DNA from: Planctomyces sp. SH-PL14
Lineage (GTDB): Bacteria; Planctomycetota; Planctomycetia; Planctomycetales; Planctomycetaceae
Reading direction: 5' to 3'
Assembly: GCF_001610835.1 (NCBI RefSeq)
Contig: NZ_CP011270.1
Span: forward strand, 7,086,001-7,150,000
Length of the DNA: 64,000 nucleotides
The position numbers were made by a program, and so were the translations under genes. Shown piece after piece: positions 8,541-16,880 of the stretch; within the stretch, counting starts at the first letter, position 1; every line of letters begins with the position of its first letter. The notes beneath the pieces are model-generated. The model was not told the origin of the DNA, searched no databases, and worked only from the letters and a program-made list of their open reading frames with translations.

Positions 8541-9569
8541 CTACTCGACTTCGACGATCGCCTTGATGACCCCTGTCTCCGGCCGCGTGTAGGACTCGAA
8601 GTTGTCCACCAGAGCGTCAAAGCTCGTGCGGTGCGTAATCCACGGCGCGGTGTCGATCACACCGGTTTCGATCAGCCGGATGATCCGTGAGAAGTCGCCC
8701 GGGAGAGCGTTCCGGCTTCCCTTGAGCGTCAGCTCCCGCGCGTGCATCAGGCGATGCGGGAACTCGAGGCTGTCCGACGTGATACCGACATACACGAGCG
8801 TCCCGGTATGAGCGCAGTAGTTGAGGGCGTTCGACATCGAACGGGCATTGCCCGTGGCGTCGGTGACGACCGTGTAGAGCTCGCCGCCGGTGATCTCGCG
8901 CATCTGCTCCAGTTCCGAGCCGTCCCCCTTGAAGACGATCGTGTGCGGGACCTGGTACTGCCGCCGGCAGAAGTCGAGACGCGACGGGACCATGTCCATG
9001 ACGGTGATGACCGCCCCGGTGAGCCGCGCGAACTCGAGCGTCGCCAGCCCGATCGGCCCTGCGCCGATGATCAGGATGTGCTCCGCGGGGCGGGGAGCGC
9101 CGCGGTCGTTGGCGTGACACCCGATCGCCAGCGTCTCCACGAGGGCCAGCTGTTCGAACGACAGTCCCCCGGTCGACCGGTGGAGCTTCCGCGCGGGGAT
9201 GATCCATCGCGACCGCAATCCGCCATCGGTATGGACCCCCAGCACCTGGAGGTTCTGGCAGCAGTTCCCGGACTTGCGGCGGCTGGCGAAGCTCTGCTCG
9301 TTGTTGATGTACGGCTCGACGGAGCAGCGGTCTCCCGGGGCCACGTTCTGTACGTCCGGGCCGACCGCCAGGACCTCGACTCCCAGCTCGTGCCCGGGGA
9401 TTCGCGGGTAGCTGAAGAACGGCATCTTGCCGAGGTAGCCGCTGAGGTCCGTGCCGCAGATCCCCATCCGGCGCGTCGTCACGAGGGCTTCGCCGGGGCC
9501 GGGGGCCGAAGGCTCGGGGAGGTCGAGGCGGACGAACTTGCGAGGTTCTTCGAGGCAGAGCGCTTTCAT
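8541..9569 (-). CDS. Zinc-type medium-chain alcohol dehydrogenase
   Basis: A 342-residue MDR-family enzyme, expected to oxidise an alcohol or polyol with NAD(P). The catalytic zinc ligands are in GICGTDLSGYLG and RIPGHELG, and the Rossmann motif is in HILIIGAGPIGLATLEFARL. The structural-zinc loop is unusual: where four closely spaced cysteines are typical, only a CC pair is seen (RRKSGNCCQNLQVLG). The C-terminal domain is complete. The gene is single, with repeat copy B just after its stop. The substrate cannot be assigned; sorbitol or threonine dehydrogenase-like enzymes are the nearest named relatives by motif. Confidence 0.85.
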   Translation of the reverse strand: MKALCLEEPRKFVRLDLPEPSAPGPGEALVTTRRMGICGTDLSGYLGKMPFFSYPRIPGHELGVEVLAVGPDVQNVAPGDRCSVEPYINNEQSFASRRKSGNCCQNLQVLGVHTDGGLRSRWIIPARKLHRSTGGLSFEQLALVETLAIGCHANDRGAPRPAEHILIIGAGPIGLATLEFARLTGAVITVMDMVPSRLDFCRRQYQVPHTIVFKGDGSELEQMREITGGELYTVVTDATGNARSMSNALNYCAHTGTLVYVGITSDSLEFPHRLMHARELTLKGSRNALPGDFSRIIRLIETGVIDTAPWITHRTSFDALVDNFESYTRPETGVIKAIVEVE

Positions 9570-9948
9570 GGCGTAACCGGAGCGTGACCAGGGGCCGAAG
9601 GGGAGCGGGGAAAGTCGAATGCGACGAGAGTCTGGCGACTTGCCTTCGCGAACAGAAGCGCTGTCCCTCGGTCATGGAGACTCGCGGTGTTCCGTCGAAC
9701 GTGGCGAACAGGCGGCTTTCCGCAGACGCATGCTGGCGCCCTGCTGATCGGTGAACGTGGTTCGTGACGCCCGGGGGCCTCCGCACAACGTGCGCGGACG
9801 CACCTCATCGGCACGTCCCGCCGACGCCGCTCCGAAGGAGTTTTCTTTCCCTTCACCCTTTCCGGAATTTCTGTTAATGTCGCCGAGTTATGCGTGACCG
9901 ATGAAACTAAAAAGATCGGTCCAGTTGATGGGTGGCAAGGAGGCCATC
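9570..9948. other. Divergent intergenic region
   Basis: About 380 bp between the divergent dehydrogenase and rimI genes. It must hold both promoters. A relatively AT-rich stretch (about 9840-9900) precedes rimI. I find no gene and no clear consensus promoter. Confidence 0.4.
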
Positions 9949-10476
9949 GTGAGCATTTCAAAATCGCAGTTGGACGTGCAGATTCGATGGCTCATTCGGC
10001 GCGACATGCCCGAGGTCCTGCGGATCGAGCAGTCAAGCTTTGAGTTCCCGTGGACGGATGAGGATTTCCTCTGCTGTCTTCGCCAACGGAACTGCATCGG
10101 GATGGTGGCTGAGCACAACCATCAGATCGTGGGCTTCATGATCTATGAACTCCACAAGTCCCGGTTGCATATCCTCAACTTCGCCGTCGCGCCGGAAATG
10201 CGCCGGCAGGGGATCGGCCTGCAAATGGTCCTGCGGCTGGTCGACAAGCTGTCGCAGCAGCGGCGGAATGAGATCCTTCTGGAAGTCCGCGAGCGGAATC
10301 TGGAAGGCCAGCTCTTCTTCCGCAACCAGGGCTTCCGGGCGATCAGCGTCCTCCGGTCGCACTATGACGACACGGACGAAGACGCCTACATCATGCAGTT
10401 CCGTCTCGACGCCGCGGCCGATGCATCGGCCCCGTTCGCGCCGCAGAACCGCATTTCGGAATTCGACGCTGCATAG
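9949..10476 (+). CDS. rimI: Ribosomal-protein-alanine N-acetyltransferase family (RimI-like, GNAT)
   Basis: A 175-residue GNAT acetyltransferase. The N-terminus (IRWLIRRDMPEVLRIEQSSF) and the following WTDEDF match RimI, which acetylates the N-terminal alanine of ribosomal protein S18. The acetyl-CoA loop is VAPEMRRQGIGLQMV and the C-terminal signature is LEVRERNLEGQLFFRNQGFR. The GTG start at 9949 is set by AAGGAGG five bases upstream; the ATG 16 codons earlier lacks such a site. The acidic-residue cluster and C-terminal tail after residue 150 are longer than in E. coli. A strong terminator follows. Confidence 0.85.
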   Translation: MSISKSQLDVQIRWLIRRDMPEVLRIEQSSFEFPWTDEDFLCCLRQRNCIGMVAEHNHQIVGFMIYELHKSRLHILNFAVAPEMRRQGIGLQMVLRLVDKLSQQRRNEILLEVRERNLEGQLFFRNQGFRAISVLRSHYDDTDEDAYIMQFRLDAAADASAPFAPQNRISEFDAA

Positions 10477-10583
10477 GCCCCACTCAGTGAGCGGCGCCCC
10501 TTGTTGATCGGACGGGCCAGGAAAGGATTCCCGGCGACTCCGGTAGGCTATGGGGGGCGGTGTTCGCACTGGACCTGATCTTG

Positions 10584-10621
10584 AAGTTCGCGGATCCCAG
10601 TCGGGAGCCGCGAACTTTTTT
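10584..10621 (+). terminator. Rho-independent terminator after rimI
   Basis: A perfect 10-bp stem (AAGTTCGCGG at 10584-10593 with CCGCGAACTT at 10608-10617) and a 14-base loop, followed by a run of T. It lies about 110 bp after the rimI stop codon and separates it from the FlgM-like gene. Confidence 0.85.
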
Positions 10622-10861
10622 CGTTTCCTGGGGCAGGGGAGTGCCGGTCGAGGCCCGCAGCCGGAGAAGATTTACAATTTCCGGGGAAAAGGGAGGAAAA
10701 GACTACAAAACGAGGCCAGAGGGTGATCGCCGCGGCGGAGACAGGTCGATGAATATGGGCGTCAGGGACGCTCGATGGATGGGCGGACCTCAGTCATAAC
10801 GCAAGATGCAGCAGTGTCTTACGACCTGCCTTTTTCAGCGCCAGGACGGTTGCGAGGACTC

Positions 10862-11242
10862 GTGACCATGCGCACTCTCAATCATCTCATGGACCAGCTC
10901 ATCTCCTCCGCCGTCGGTCCCCGCAAGGCCCCGTTGATGACCGAATTCGGCATCCGTTATGCTGCCGAGACCGTCGGCGGCGGCCAGAGGGGCGAGTCGC
11001 ACAACTCGCAAGGGGGCGAGAGCTTGAGCAATGGAGAGACTTCACCGGCTCGCCAGCCGTCCGCCGCGGAGGGCGGTCGTGACGGAAACGGTACGGACGG
11101 AACGGTGACGCCGGCTCGTGCAGAACGCCTGCGTCGGATCCGTGCCCAGATCGAAGCCGGTGTCTATGATACCCCTGAGAAGTTCGAGGCGGCGATCGAC
11201 CGCCTGTACGAAGTTCTCCAGAACGATCTGGAGCCGCGGTAG
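10862..11242 (+). CDS. flgM: FlgM-like anti-sigma-28 factor
   Basis: A protein of about 126 residues. Its last 40 (AERLRRIRAQIEAGVYDTPE then KFEAAIDRLYEVL) match the sigma-28-binding C-terminus of FlgM, which holds the flagellar sigma factor inactive until the hook is built. The central part is a long disordered Gly/Ser/Asn-rich linker. The N-terminus (MRTLNHLMDQL) is not typical FlgM. GAGGA precedes a GTG at 10862 and an ATG at 10868, either of which may be the start. No other flagellar genes are nearby, so the role rests on the C-terminal match. Confidence 0.65.
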   Translation: MTMRTLNHLMDQLISSAVGPRKAPLMTEFGIRYAAETVGGGQRGESHNSQGGESLSNGETSPARQPSAAEGGRDGNGTDGTVTPARAERLRRIRAQIEAGVYDTPEKFEAAIDRLYEVLQNDLEPR

Positions 11243-11321
11243 GAACACGCGGCGATGATATCGCAGCAGCGGTGACGGCCTCAGCGGAACTCGAGGCGCC
11301 CGCAGGCCGGATGGTGCCCCC

Positions 11322-11840
11322 GTGGAAGCGACGTTGCCCGAACCTGACCTGTCTCCCGAGCTCGATTCTTCGATCTCCCCGGTCGAAAAGTACCGCGAGT
11401 TCCTGGCGACCAAGGGGCTGCGGCTGACGCGGGAGCGGAGCATCATCGTCGAAGAGGTCTTCGCCTCACACGATCACTTCGACGCGGAGCAGCTCGTTCA
11501 GCGGCTCGCCCAGCGGACCGACGGCCGGCGCGTCAGCCGATCGACGGTGTATCGCTCGCTGATCCTCCTCGAAGAGGCGGGAATGCTCCGCAAGGTCGCC
11601 CGCCAGGACGACCGCGATGTCTACGAGCACGAGTACGGCTATCCGCAGCACGACCACCTGATCTGTAAGAAGTGCGGCACGCTGTTCGAGTTCCACAACG
11701 AGGGAATCAGCGAACTGCTGGAGGAGATCGCCCGCCAGCACGGGTTCCGGATGGAAGGGCATCGCCTCGAAGTGAGCGGACTTTGCACGGCATGCAGCCG
11801 GCCCCCCGCCACGCGTCCGAAGAAGTTGAATCTGCTCTGA
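11322..11840 (+). CDS. fur: Fur-family transcriptional regulator
   Basis: A 172-residue metal-responsive repressor. The winged helix covers about residues 20-95 (GLRLTRERSIIVEEVFASHD; SRSTVYRSLILLEEAGML). The metal-binding domain has the conserved HDHLICKKCG and a second CTAC pair near the C-terminus, together the structural zinc site. Whether it senses iron, zinc or peroxide cannot be told. It has a GTG start and an N-terminal extension of about 20 residues with acidic and proline content. It lies 80 bp after the FlgM-like gene and ahead of fabH, and may share a transcript with either. Confidence 0.88.
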   Translation: MEATLPEPDLSPELDSSISPVEKYREFLATKGLRLTRERSIIVEEVFASHDHFDAEQLVQRLAQRTDGRRVSRSTVYRSLILLEEAGMLRKVARQDDRDVYEHEYGYPQHDHLICKKCGTLFEFHNEGISELLEEIARQHGFRMEGHRLEVSGLCTACSRPPATRPKKLNLL

Positions 11841-12003
11841 GCGGTTTCCCCTCGGGGCGGCGAGGTCGACGAGGGGAGCGGAACCGGGGCGTCGTTCTGG
11901 CCGGTTCTTGAACCCTTCCGGCCTAGATGCGTTTTCTTTGCACGGTTATACTCCCAAAGTTCCCATATCTCCGAGGGTTGCGCGACCGCGTCGCGGCCGC
12001 AGT

Positions 12004-13050
12004 ATGGGAGCCTTCGTTCCGAACGGATTCGCGGAGAAATTCCGCCAAGTGAAGAGTCGACGTACCAGCTCGCTGCTCGGCGTTCAGATCGTTTCTACCG
12101 GCTCGTATGTGCCGGAAGGGATCGTCACGAATGCTGATCTCAATGTGAAATACGGCTTCGATGCCGAGTGGATCGAGCAGCGGACCGGCATCCTGGAACG
12201 CCGCCACGCTCCGCCCGGGATGGCCACCTCCCACATGTCGGTTGAGGCGGCCAAGAAGGCGATCGCGTCCGCGGGAGTGAGTCCCTCGGACATCGACCTG
12301 CTCGTTGTCGGGACCTTTACGCCGGACTACCTCTGTCCTTCGGCCGCAAATCTCATTCAGGATCAGCTGGGGCTGGATTGTCCCGCGTTCGACGTGGCGG
12401 CCGCCTGTTCCGGCTTCATGTACGCGCTCGTCACTGCCTGTCAGTACGTCTCGACCGGGAACGCCAAGCTGGCGCTCGTGGTCGGGGCCGACACGAACAG
12501 CCGGATCGTCAATCCCAAGGATTACCGCTCGTACCCCCTCTTCGGCGACGGAGCCGGGGCGGTTCTGGTGACGCGGGGCGGTCCGCATCAGGGGCTGATC
12601 TGCTACCAGATGGGCTCGGATGGCTCCGGCGCGGCGCTGCTCGATCGGCCGATGGGAGGGGCCATGAATCCCTTCAGTCCCGTCGGTCTGGAGCAGGGCG
12701 AGCACTACCTGCGAATGGATGGCCGGAGCGTCTTCAAGTGGGCGGTCCGGACGGTCGTCGATTCGATCGAACTTGTGCTCGACCAGAGCGGACTCTCGGT
12801 GCATGACGTGGAGCTGTACCTGCTCCACCAGGCCAATATGCGGATCATCGAGGCGGCCCGGGAGCAGCTCGGGATCTCGTCCGACCGGTTCTTCAACAAC
12901 CTGCAGCGCTACGGCAACACCTCCGCCGGATCGATCCCCCTCGTTCTCGACGAGGCGATGCAGGCCGGACGCCTCCGCCGCGGCGACTCGGTTCTGATGT
13001 GCGGTTTCGGGGCGGGGCTCACCTGGGGAACAGGCGTCTACCGCTGGTAG
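12004..13050 (+). CDS. fabH: Beta-ketoacyl-ACP synthase III (FabH)
   Basis: FabH condenses acetyl-CoA with malonyl-ACP to begin fatty acid synthesis in the cytoplasm. The catalytic triad is visible: Cys in FDVAAACSGFMYAL (about residue 135), His in LYLLHQANMRII and Asn in RYGNTSAGSIPL. The C-terminal GFGAGLTWG is also conserved. From the ATG at 12004 the protein has 348 residues, slightly longer than usual (about 320-330), and the first 25-30 residues do not look conserved. The start is therefore uncertain, and a GTG at 12145-type distance or at 12049 is possible. The gene stands alone without other fab genes. Confidence 0.92.
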   Translation: MGAFVPNGFAEKFRQVKSRRTSSLLGVQIVSTGSYVPEGIVTNADLNVKYGFDAEWIEQRTGILERRHAPPGMATSHMSVEAAKKAIASAGVSPSDIDLLVVGTFTPDYLCPSAANLIQDQLGLDCPAFDVAAACSGFMYALVTACQYVSTGNAKLALVVGADTNSRIVNPKDYRSYPLFGDGAGAVLVTRGGPHQGLICYQMGSDGSGAALLDRPMGGAMNPFSPVGLEQGEHYLRMDGRSVFKWAVRTVVDSIELVLDQSGLSVHDVELYLLHQANMRIIEAAREQLGISSDRFFNNLQRYGNTSAGSIPLVLDEAMQAGRLRRGDSVLMCGFGAGLTWGTGVYRW

Positions 13051-13233
13051 ACTGCGTCGCCGGGCGAAATCCGGTCGAGTCAGCTTGCTGGCGGCCGATG
13101 CCCCGGGACGCGACAGCCGTTCCTGATCTTTTGGACGTTTTCTCCCTCCGCGGCCCGATTGCGTCCCCTGCGGGGTCTCTGTAAACTCCTCCCCCTTCCG
13201 TTGTTCGATTGTCAGTGGATTGCAGGTGTTCCG

Positions 13234-13350
13234 ATGATTTTCCGCCCGCGTACGAAGGCCAAGAAGGCCCTCAAGCAGAAGCGCTGCACGAAGTGCGGCC
13301 GCCTGGTCCAGTGGCGCGCCCGCTGCAAGACGTGCCATAAGGCCCAGTAG
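13234..13350 (+). CDS. 38-residue zinc-ribbon protein
   Basis: A very small basic protein ending CTKCGRLVQWRARCKTCHKA. Two CxxC pairs nine residues apart would bind one zinc ion as a minimal ribbon. The first half is Lys/Arg-rich (RPRTKAKKALKQK), which suggests nucleic acid or ribosome contact. Size and charge resemble ribosomal protein bL36, but the cysteine spacing differs (bL36 ends C-x4-H), so I do not call it that. The ATG follows a weak GCAGG. It lies between fabH and the RidA gene, all on the same strand. Confidence 0.6.
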   Translation: MIFRPRTKAKKALKQKRCTKCGRLVQWRARCKTCHKAQ

Positions 13351-13405
13351 TTTCGGGCGAGTGGCCGGGCGCGATCGACCAGGGGACCAGAGGCGAGGCA
13401 GGACG

Positions 13406-13861
13406 ATGGGAGCGGAAGCTCGGATCAAAGAACTCGGACTCGCTCTCCCCACGCCTCCCAAGCCCGCGTTCGTCTACAAGTCCGCGGTGCAGGTCGGAAA
13501 CCTGCTCTACGTCTCTGGCCACGGCCCGTGGCAGGGGGACGGCTACATCGCGGGAAAAGTCGGAGTCGACGTCTCCGCGGAACAGGCCAAGGAGGCGGCC
13601 CGTGTGACGGGCCTTGCCATTCTGGCCACTCTCCGCCGGGAGCTCGGCTCGCTGGACCGCGTCGTGCGGACGATCAAGACGCTCGGGATGGTCAACGCCA
13701 TTCCTGAGTTCACTGAGCACCCCGCGGTCATCAACGGCTTCAGCGAACTGCTCCGGGAAGTCTTTGGCGACGCCGGAGTCGGGGCGCGAAGCGCCGTGGG
13801 AATGGGCTCTCTCCCGGGGAACATCCCGGTCGAGATCGAAGTCATCTTCGAAGTCATCTGA
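13406..13861 (+). CDS. RidA family protein (YjgF/UK114)
   Basis: A 151-residue protein. RidA proteins hydrolyse reactive enamine/imine intermediates made by PLP enzymes. The N-terminal part PKPAFVYKSAVQVGNLLYVS fits the family, as do GHGPWQ, the helix with LATLRRELGSLDRVVRTIKT and the C-terminal VGMGSLPGNIPVEIEVIFEV. In RidA a conserved arginine near the position of GARSAVG contacts the substrate, and an arginine is present there. This longer form with an extra N-terminal helix is common outside the E. coli type. The ATG at 13406 follows GAGGCAGGA. Confidence 0.85.
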   Translation: MGAEARIKELGLALPTPPKPAFVYKSAVQVGNLLYVSGHGPWQGDGYIAGKVGVDVSAEQAKEAARVTGLAILATLRRELGSLDRVVRTIKTLGMVNAIPEFTEHPAVINGFSELLREVFGDAGVGARSAVGMGSLPGNIPVEIEVIFEVI

Positions 13862-13964
13862 ATGTCGTCGGGCGCAGACCAGGGCTCGGTCTGTTGGCGA
13901 AATCTTTCGTGCGAAAGCGGCGGCGTCCCGCATGAAGCCGCCTTTTTTCCGGGCAGGAGACCGC

Positions 13965-15866
13965 TCAGCCGCGCTCATCCGTTTCGCCCTTGGTGGCTTC
14001 CGTCCCGCCGCCGGTGCTGAACTCCACCTGGATGAGCGGGTCGAGCGTTCCGGTCTTCTCGAAGTTGCCGATCACCGTTTCGTACAGCGTGTGGTGCCCC
14101 AGAACGGAGCGTCCCACGTAGGCCCGCGTCTGCGTGTGATAGGCGACGACTTGGGATTCGCCGACCCGCAGCCGGTATCCAGTCGCTTCCCACGGCTCCA
14201 TGACTCGTCCGTTCTCGGCGACCGTCAGCCGGTTCCAGTCGACTCCCGCTTCGTGCTGCTCGGCATCCCACTCGTAGATCACGGGGAGGTAGAGCCCTCC
14301 CCGGCCCCGGGCGGCGACATGCAGTTGCCCATCCTGAATGCTGAATCGACCGGTCGTCGGGGTGGCCTTTTCCTGGGGGAGGTAGACCGGGCAGACCCGC
14401 AGGCGGGTGTCCTGCTGGAAGAGGGCCCACTCCCTCGTCGCCCCGTCGCTGGCAACGGTCCAGCCTTCACTCAGTGGGAGCGATGCGGAGTATTCGATCT
14501 CGGTATCGAAGGCTCGGACTTCGTCGGCCAGGAGCAGCCAGGGACGCCGCTTGGCGATCATGACGTGCCGATGCAGCGAGACGCCGGGGCGGACCAGGGC
14601 CTGGAGCTCGGCGAAATCGGCTTCGCTGTCGGAGTACCAGCAGCTGCACGTCCATTCCGCGGGACTGCGGAGCCACTCCGTGCCGAGCCGGATCCGGGCC
14701 TCCCAGGCGCCGTCAAACAGCGGCCGTCCGTCGATTCCCAGCGTCAGGCCGGGAGCCGGTCGATGAAACGCGACGACCGCGTGGGACGAGAAAGTCTCCC
14801 GCTGCGCGGCGAGCGAAGCGGAGTGGGCCCATTCGGAATGTGAGGACCGCAGCCGCCGGAGGGCCCGGGCGGTCGTCTTGGAGGGGGAGGGGAGGCGCTC
14901 GCTCTCGCCGGCCGTCTCCAGCCAGCGGAGGACCGTCCGTGTGTCGGTGGAGCGGGACAGGTCCAGCAGTCGCGACGCGGTCCGGAGCAGGCCGACCGTT
15001 TCCTTCGAATCGTTGCCGGGGAGTTGCCCCGCGTCGTTGAGGAGTCCGGTCGTCCGGACCACGAGCTGGGAGATGCGGTTCCGGGTCTGCTGCGAGAGGA
15101 CCGCCGATTCGCGGAGGTGATCGAGGACCAGGCACCGCACGAGCGAGGCGAGGATCGCCGGCAGCTCGTGGAAGACTTGGGCATGAGGGGCGCCGGTTTC
15201 GTCCGTCAGGCGGTCCAGTTGACCGGCCAGTTGCTCGTCGAACGACGCCGAAAACGCGGACGCCCCTGCGATCGGCCAGTGCGTCGTGGCGAACCACCAC
15301 GGCAACTCAACCCGCGAGAGGAACTCACCCAGCGAGGCAATCGCCTCGTCGGAAGCGGATGACTCGATCAGCGGCAGCCCCTCTTCACCGGTCCGGCCCC
15401 ACAGGGGGAGGACGATGCGGCTGGGGAGGCTGGAGCCGAACGCCACAAGGGCGACGAACGACATGAACAGACCGGCGGGTTCGAACGCCTCCGGAGAGGC
15501 GGCCCATTCCCGGACGAGCCGGGCCGTTTCGCTCCGCTGCTGCCGGTGGGGCAGGGCGGCCGCCTCGGTCAGTGACGCCAGGAAGGCCGCCGCCGGGCCG
15601 TTGGTCTCACCTTCGAGGACCTCGACCGCGGGGCGGGCGAGCGTGAGCAGCCCCGAGGAGCCCGCCTTGCGGAGCGGCTTGGGGAGACGAGAGGAGTAGG
15701 GGGCCCGTGCCACGAGCGCGTGAACAAAATCGCGAGGAACCTGTTCCTGCGCGGCCGCCTTGAGGGCTCCCCGCACGGCCGGATCCAGCCGGAGATCCCG
15801 CAGCCAGTTGTGATCCGCGTCAAAGCGGGGCGGTGTCAGATGGGGAGCGACGGTGGAGTCTTGCAT
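13965..15866 (-). CDS. Large hypothetical protein, heparinase II/III-like C-terminal half
   Basis: A 633-residue protein not confidently recognised. The N-terminal half is helical and contains a conserved-looking WFATTHWPIAGASAFS segment. The C-terminal half (from about residue 365, HAVVAFHRPAPGLTLGIDGR) is beta-rich, with ARIRLGTEWLRSPAEWTCSC and WLLLADEVRAFDTEIEYSAS. This resembles the beta-sandwich of heparinase II/III-type polysaccharide lyases, but I see no convincing His/Tyr catalytic set. No signal peptide is seen. Convergent with the RidA gene upstream and near the tRNA. The function is unknown and the family hint is weak. Confidence 0.6.
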   Translation of the reverse strand: MQDSTVAPHLTPPRFDADHNWLRDLRLDPAVRGALKAAAQEQVPRDFVHALVARAPYSSRLPKPLRKAGSSGLLTLARPAVEVLEGETNGPAAAFLASLTEAAALPHRQQRSETARLVREWAASPEAFEPAGLFMSFVALVAFGSSLPSRIVLPLWGRTGEEGLPLIESSASDEAIASLGEFLSRVELPWWFATTHWPIAGASAFSASFDEQLAGQLDRLTDETGAPHAQVFHELPAILASLVRCLVLDHLRESAVLSQQTRNRISQLVVRTTGLLNDAGQLPGNDSKETVGLLRTASRLLDLSRSTDTRTVLRWLETAGESERLPSPSKTTARALRRLRSSHSEWAHSASLAAQRETFSSHAVVAFHRPAPGLTLGIDGRPLFDGAWEARIRLGTEWLRSPAEWTCSCWYSDSEADFAELQALVRPGVSLHRHVMIAKRRPWLLLADEVRAFDTEIEYSASLPLSEGWTVASDGATREWALFQQDTRLRVCPVYLPQEKATPTTGRFSIQDGQLHVAARGRGGLYLPVIYEWDAEQHEAGVDWNRLTVAENGRVMEPWEATGYRLRVGESQVVAYHTQTRAYVGRSVLGHHTLYETVIGNFEKTGTLDPLIQVEFSTGGGTEATKGETDERG

Positions 15867-16080
15867 GCCGGGTTCGGGGGAAAGGTGTTCGCCGTGAGAG
15901 TATCCGATGGGGAACCGGATTCAACATCCGGTGTCTCGTCCAGGAACGGAATGGATTCCGGCGGTTCCGAGTCGTCCGTGCGATCGGTCCCCGGCCGACC
16001 GGAAGGTTGCTGCGGTGTCGAGCCGCTCCTATAGTCCGCCCTTCCCGGGCCCGCCCGTTGCCGGGGATGTGTGGAGCAAT

Positions 16081-16153
<73 letters not shown>

Positions 16154-16880
16154 TTTTCTTTTTTGGCCTCCGCCGGTGTCGCTGGGAGCGTGCCGATTTC
16201 TCGCCGGTGCCCGCGGCGGCCTCCGTATCGACTGGGGCCGTAAGGCGTTAGCTGTGGAGTCGAAACGCAAGAAAAACGGGATACCGGGCCGAAAAGTTCT
16301 CCAGCCTTCTTGAGGCGCGGCCGATGCATTCCAATGCATGTTGGACTGAGAATGCATTGATGGCCCAGTGGACCGGCGGCAGTTTCGTGGCAGATTCCGG
16401 CCACATCCGCTTGTCGTCCGTCCGAATCGACTGATCGACTGCCTCGCGCCACCCGGTAACGCCGGTGTGTCATGTGCAGCCTCCTTCGGCCTGCGCTTCT
16501 CGCCTCGCTTTTACCGGCCGACCGGTGGTCGCGCGGCTGTTGCAGGAGACGCCGCGCCTTGCGCACAGCGGTTGATTCGTCTTGGCCCCCGCCTTCTCTC
16601 TCCGGCGCCTGCGATCGAGCCTTTTGACGACCCGCCACCGCCCCCTTCGACGCGCGGCTGGGGGGGAAACGGTTCACCGCAATCGGGGACCGTGACGTCC
16701 AGTCGGTTGCCTTGAGGAGATGGTTTCAGTATTGCCAGCGTCTGGGCCGTTTCCATTCCGTCGGTCCGGGCGGTGTGAACGAGCCCGGCTTCTCCTCGAT
16801 CGCGACCGATCGCAATGGAAGAGGCGAACCGCACGCGGTCGTTGATGAACCTGGACCGATCGGCGTCAAGGAGTTGCAGC
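16154..16880. other. Long intergenic region after tRNA-Lys
   Basis: About 727 bp between the tRNA and the LuxR-type gene. Frames here are low-complexity (Arg/Pro/Gly-rich), change strand without supporting start sites and match nothing I know. There is no transposase, integrase or tRNA fragment. I see no feature beyond the T-rich stretch after the tRNA and a small ATGCATT/AATGCAT dyad at about 16324-16356. Confidence 0.4.

Noticed and set aside
13234-13350. Calling the 38-residue protein ribosomal protein bL36
   Set aside because: The cysteine spacing is CxxC-x9-CxxC, not the CxxC-x12-C-x4-H of bL36.
16511-16834. A 107-residue minus-strand frame upstream of the LuxR-type gene
   Set aside because: It has a Gly-rich run (GGGGG) and no ribosome binding site, and overlaps the region upstream of the well-supported GTG start of the regulator. 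It looks like a chance frame.
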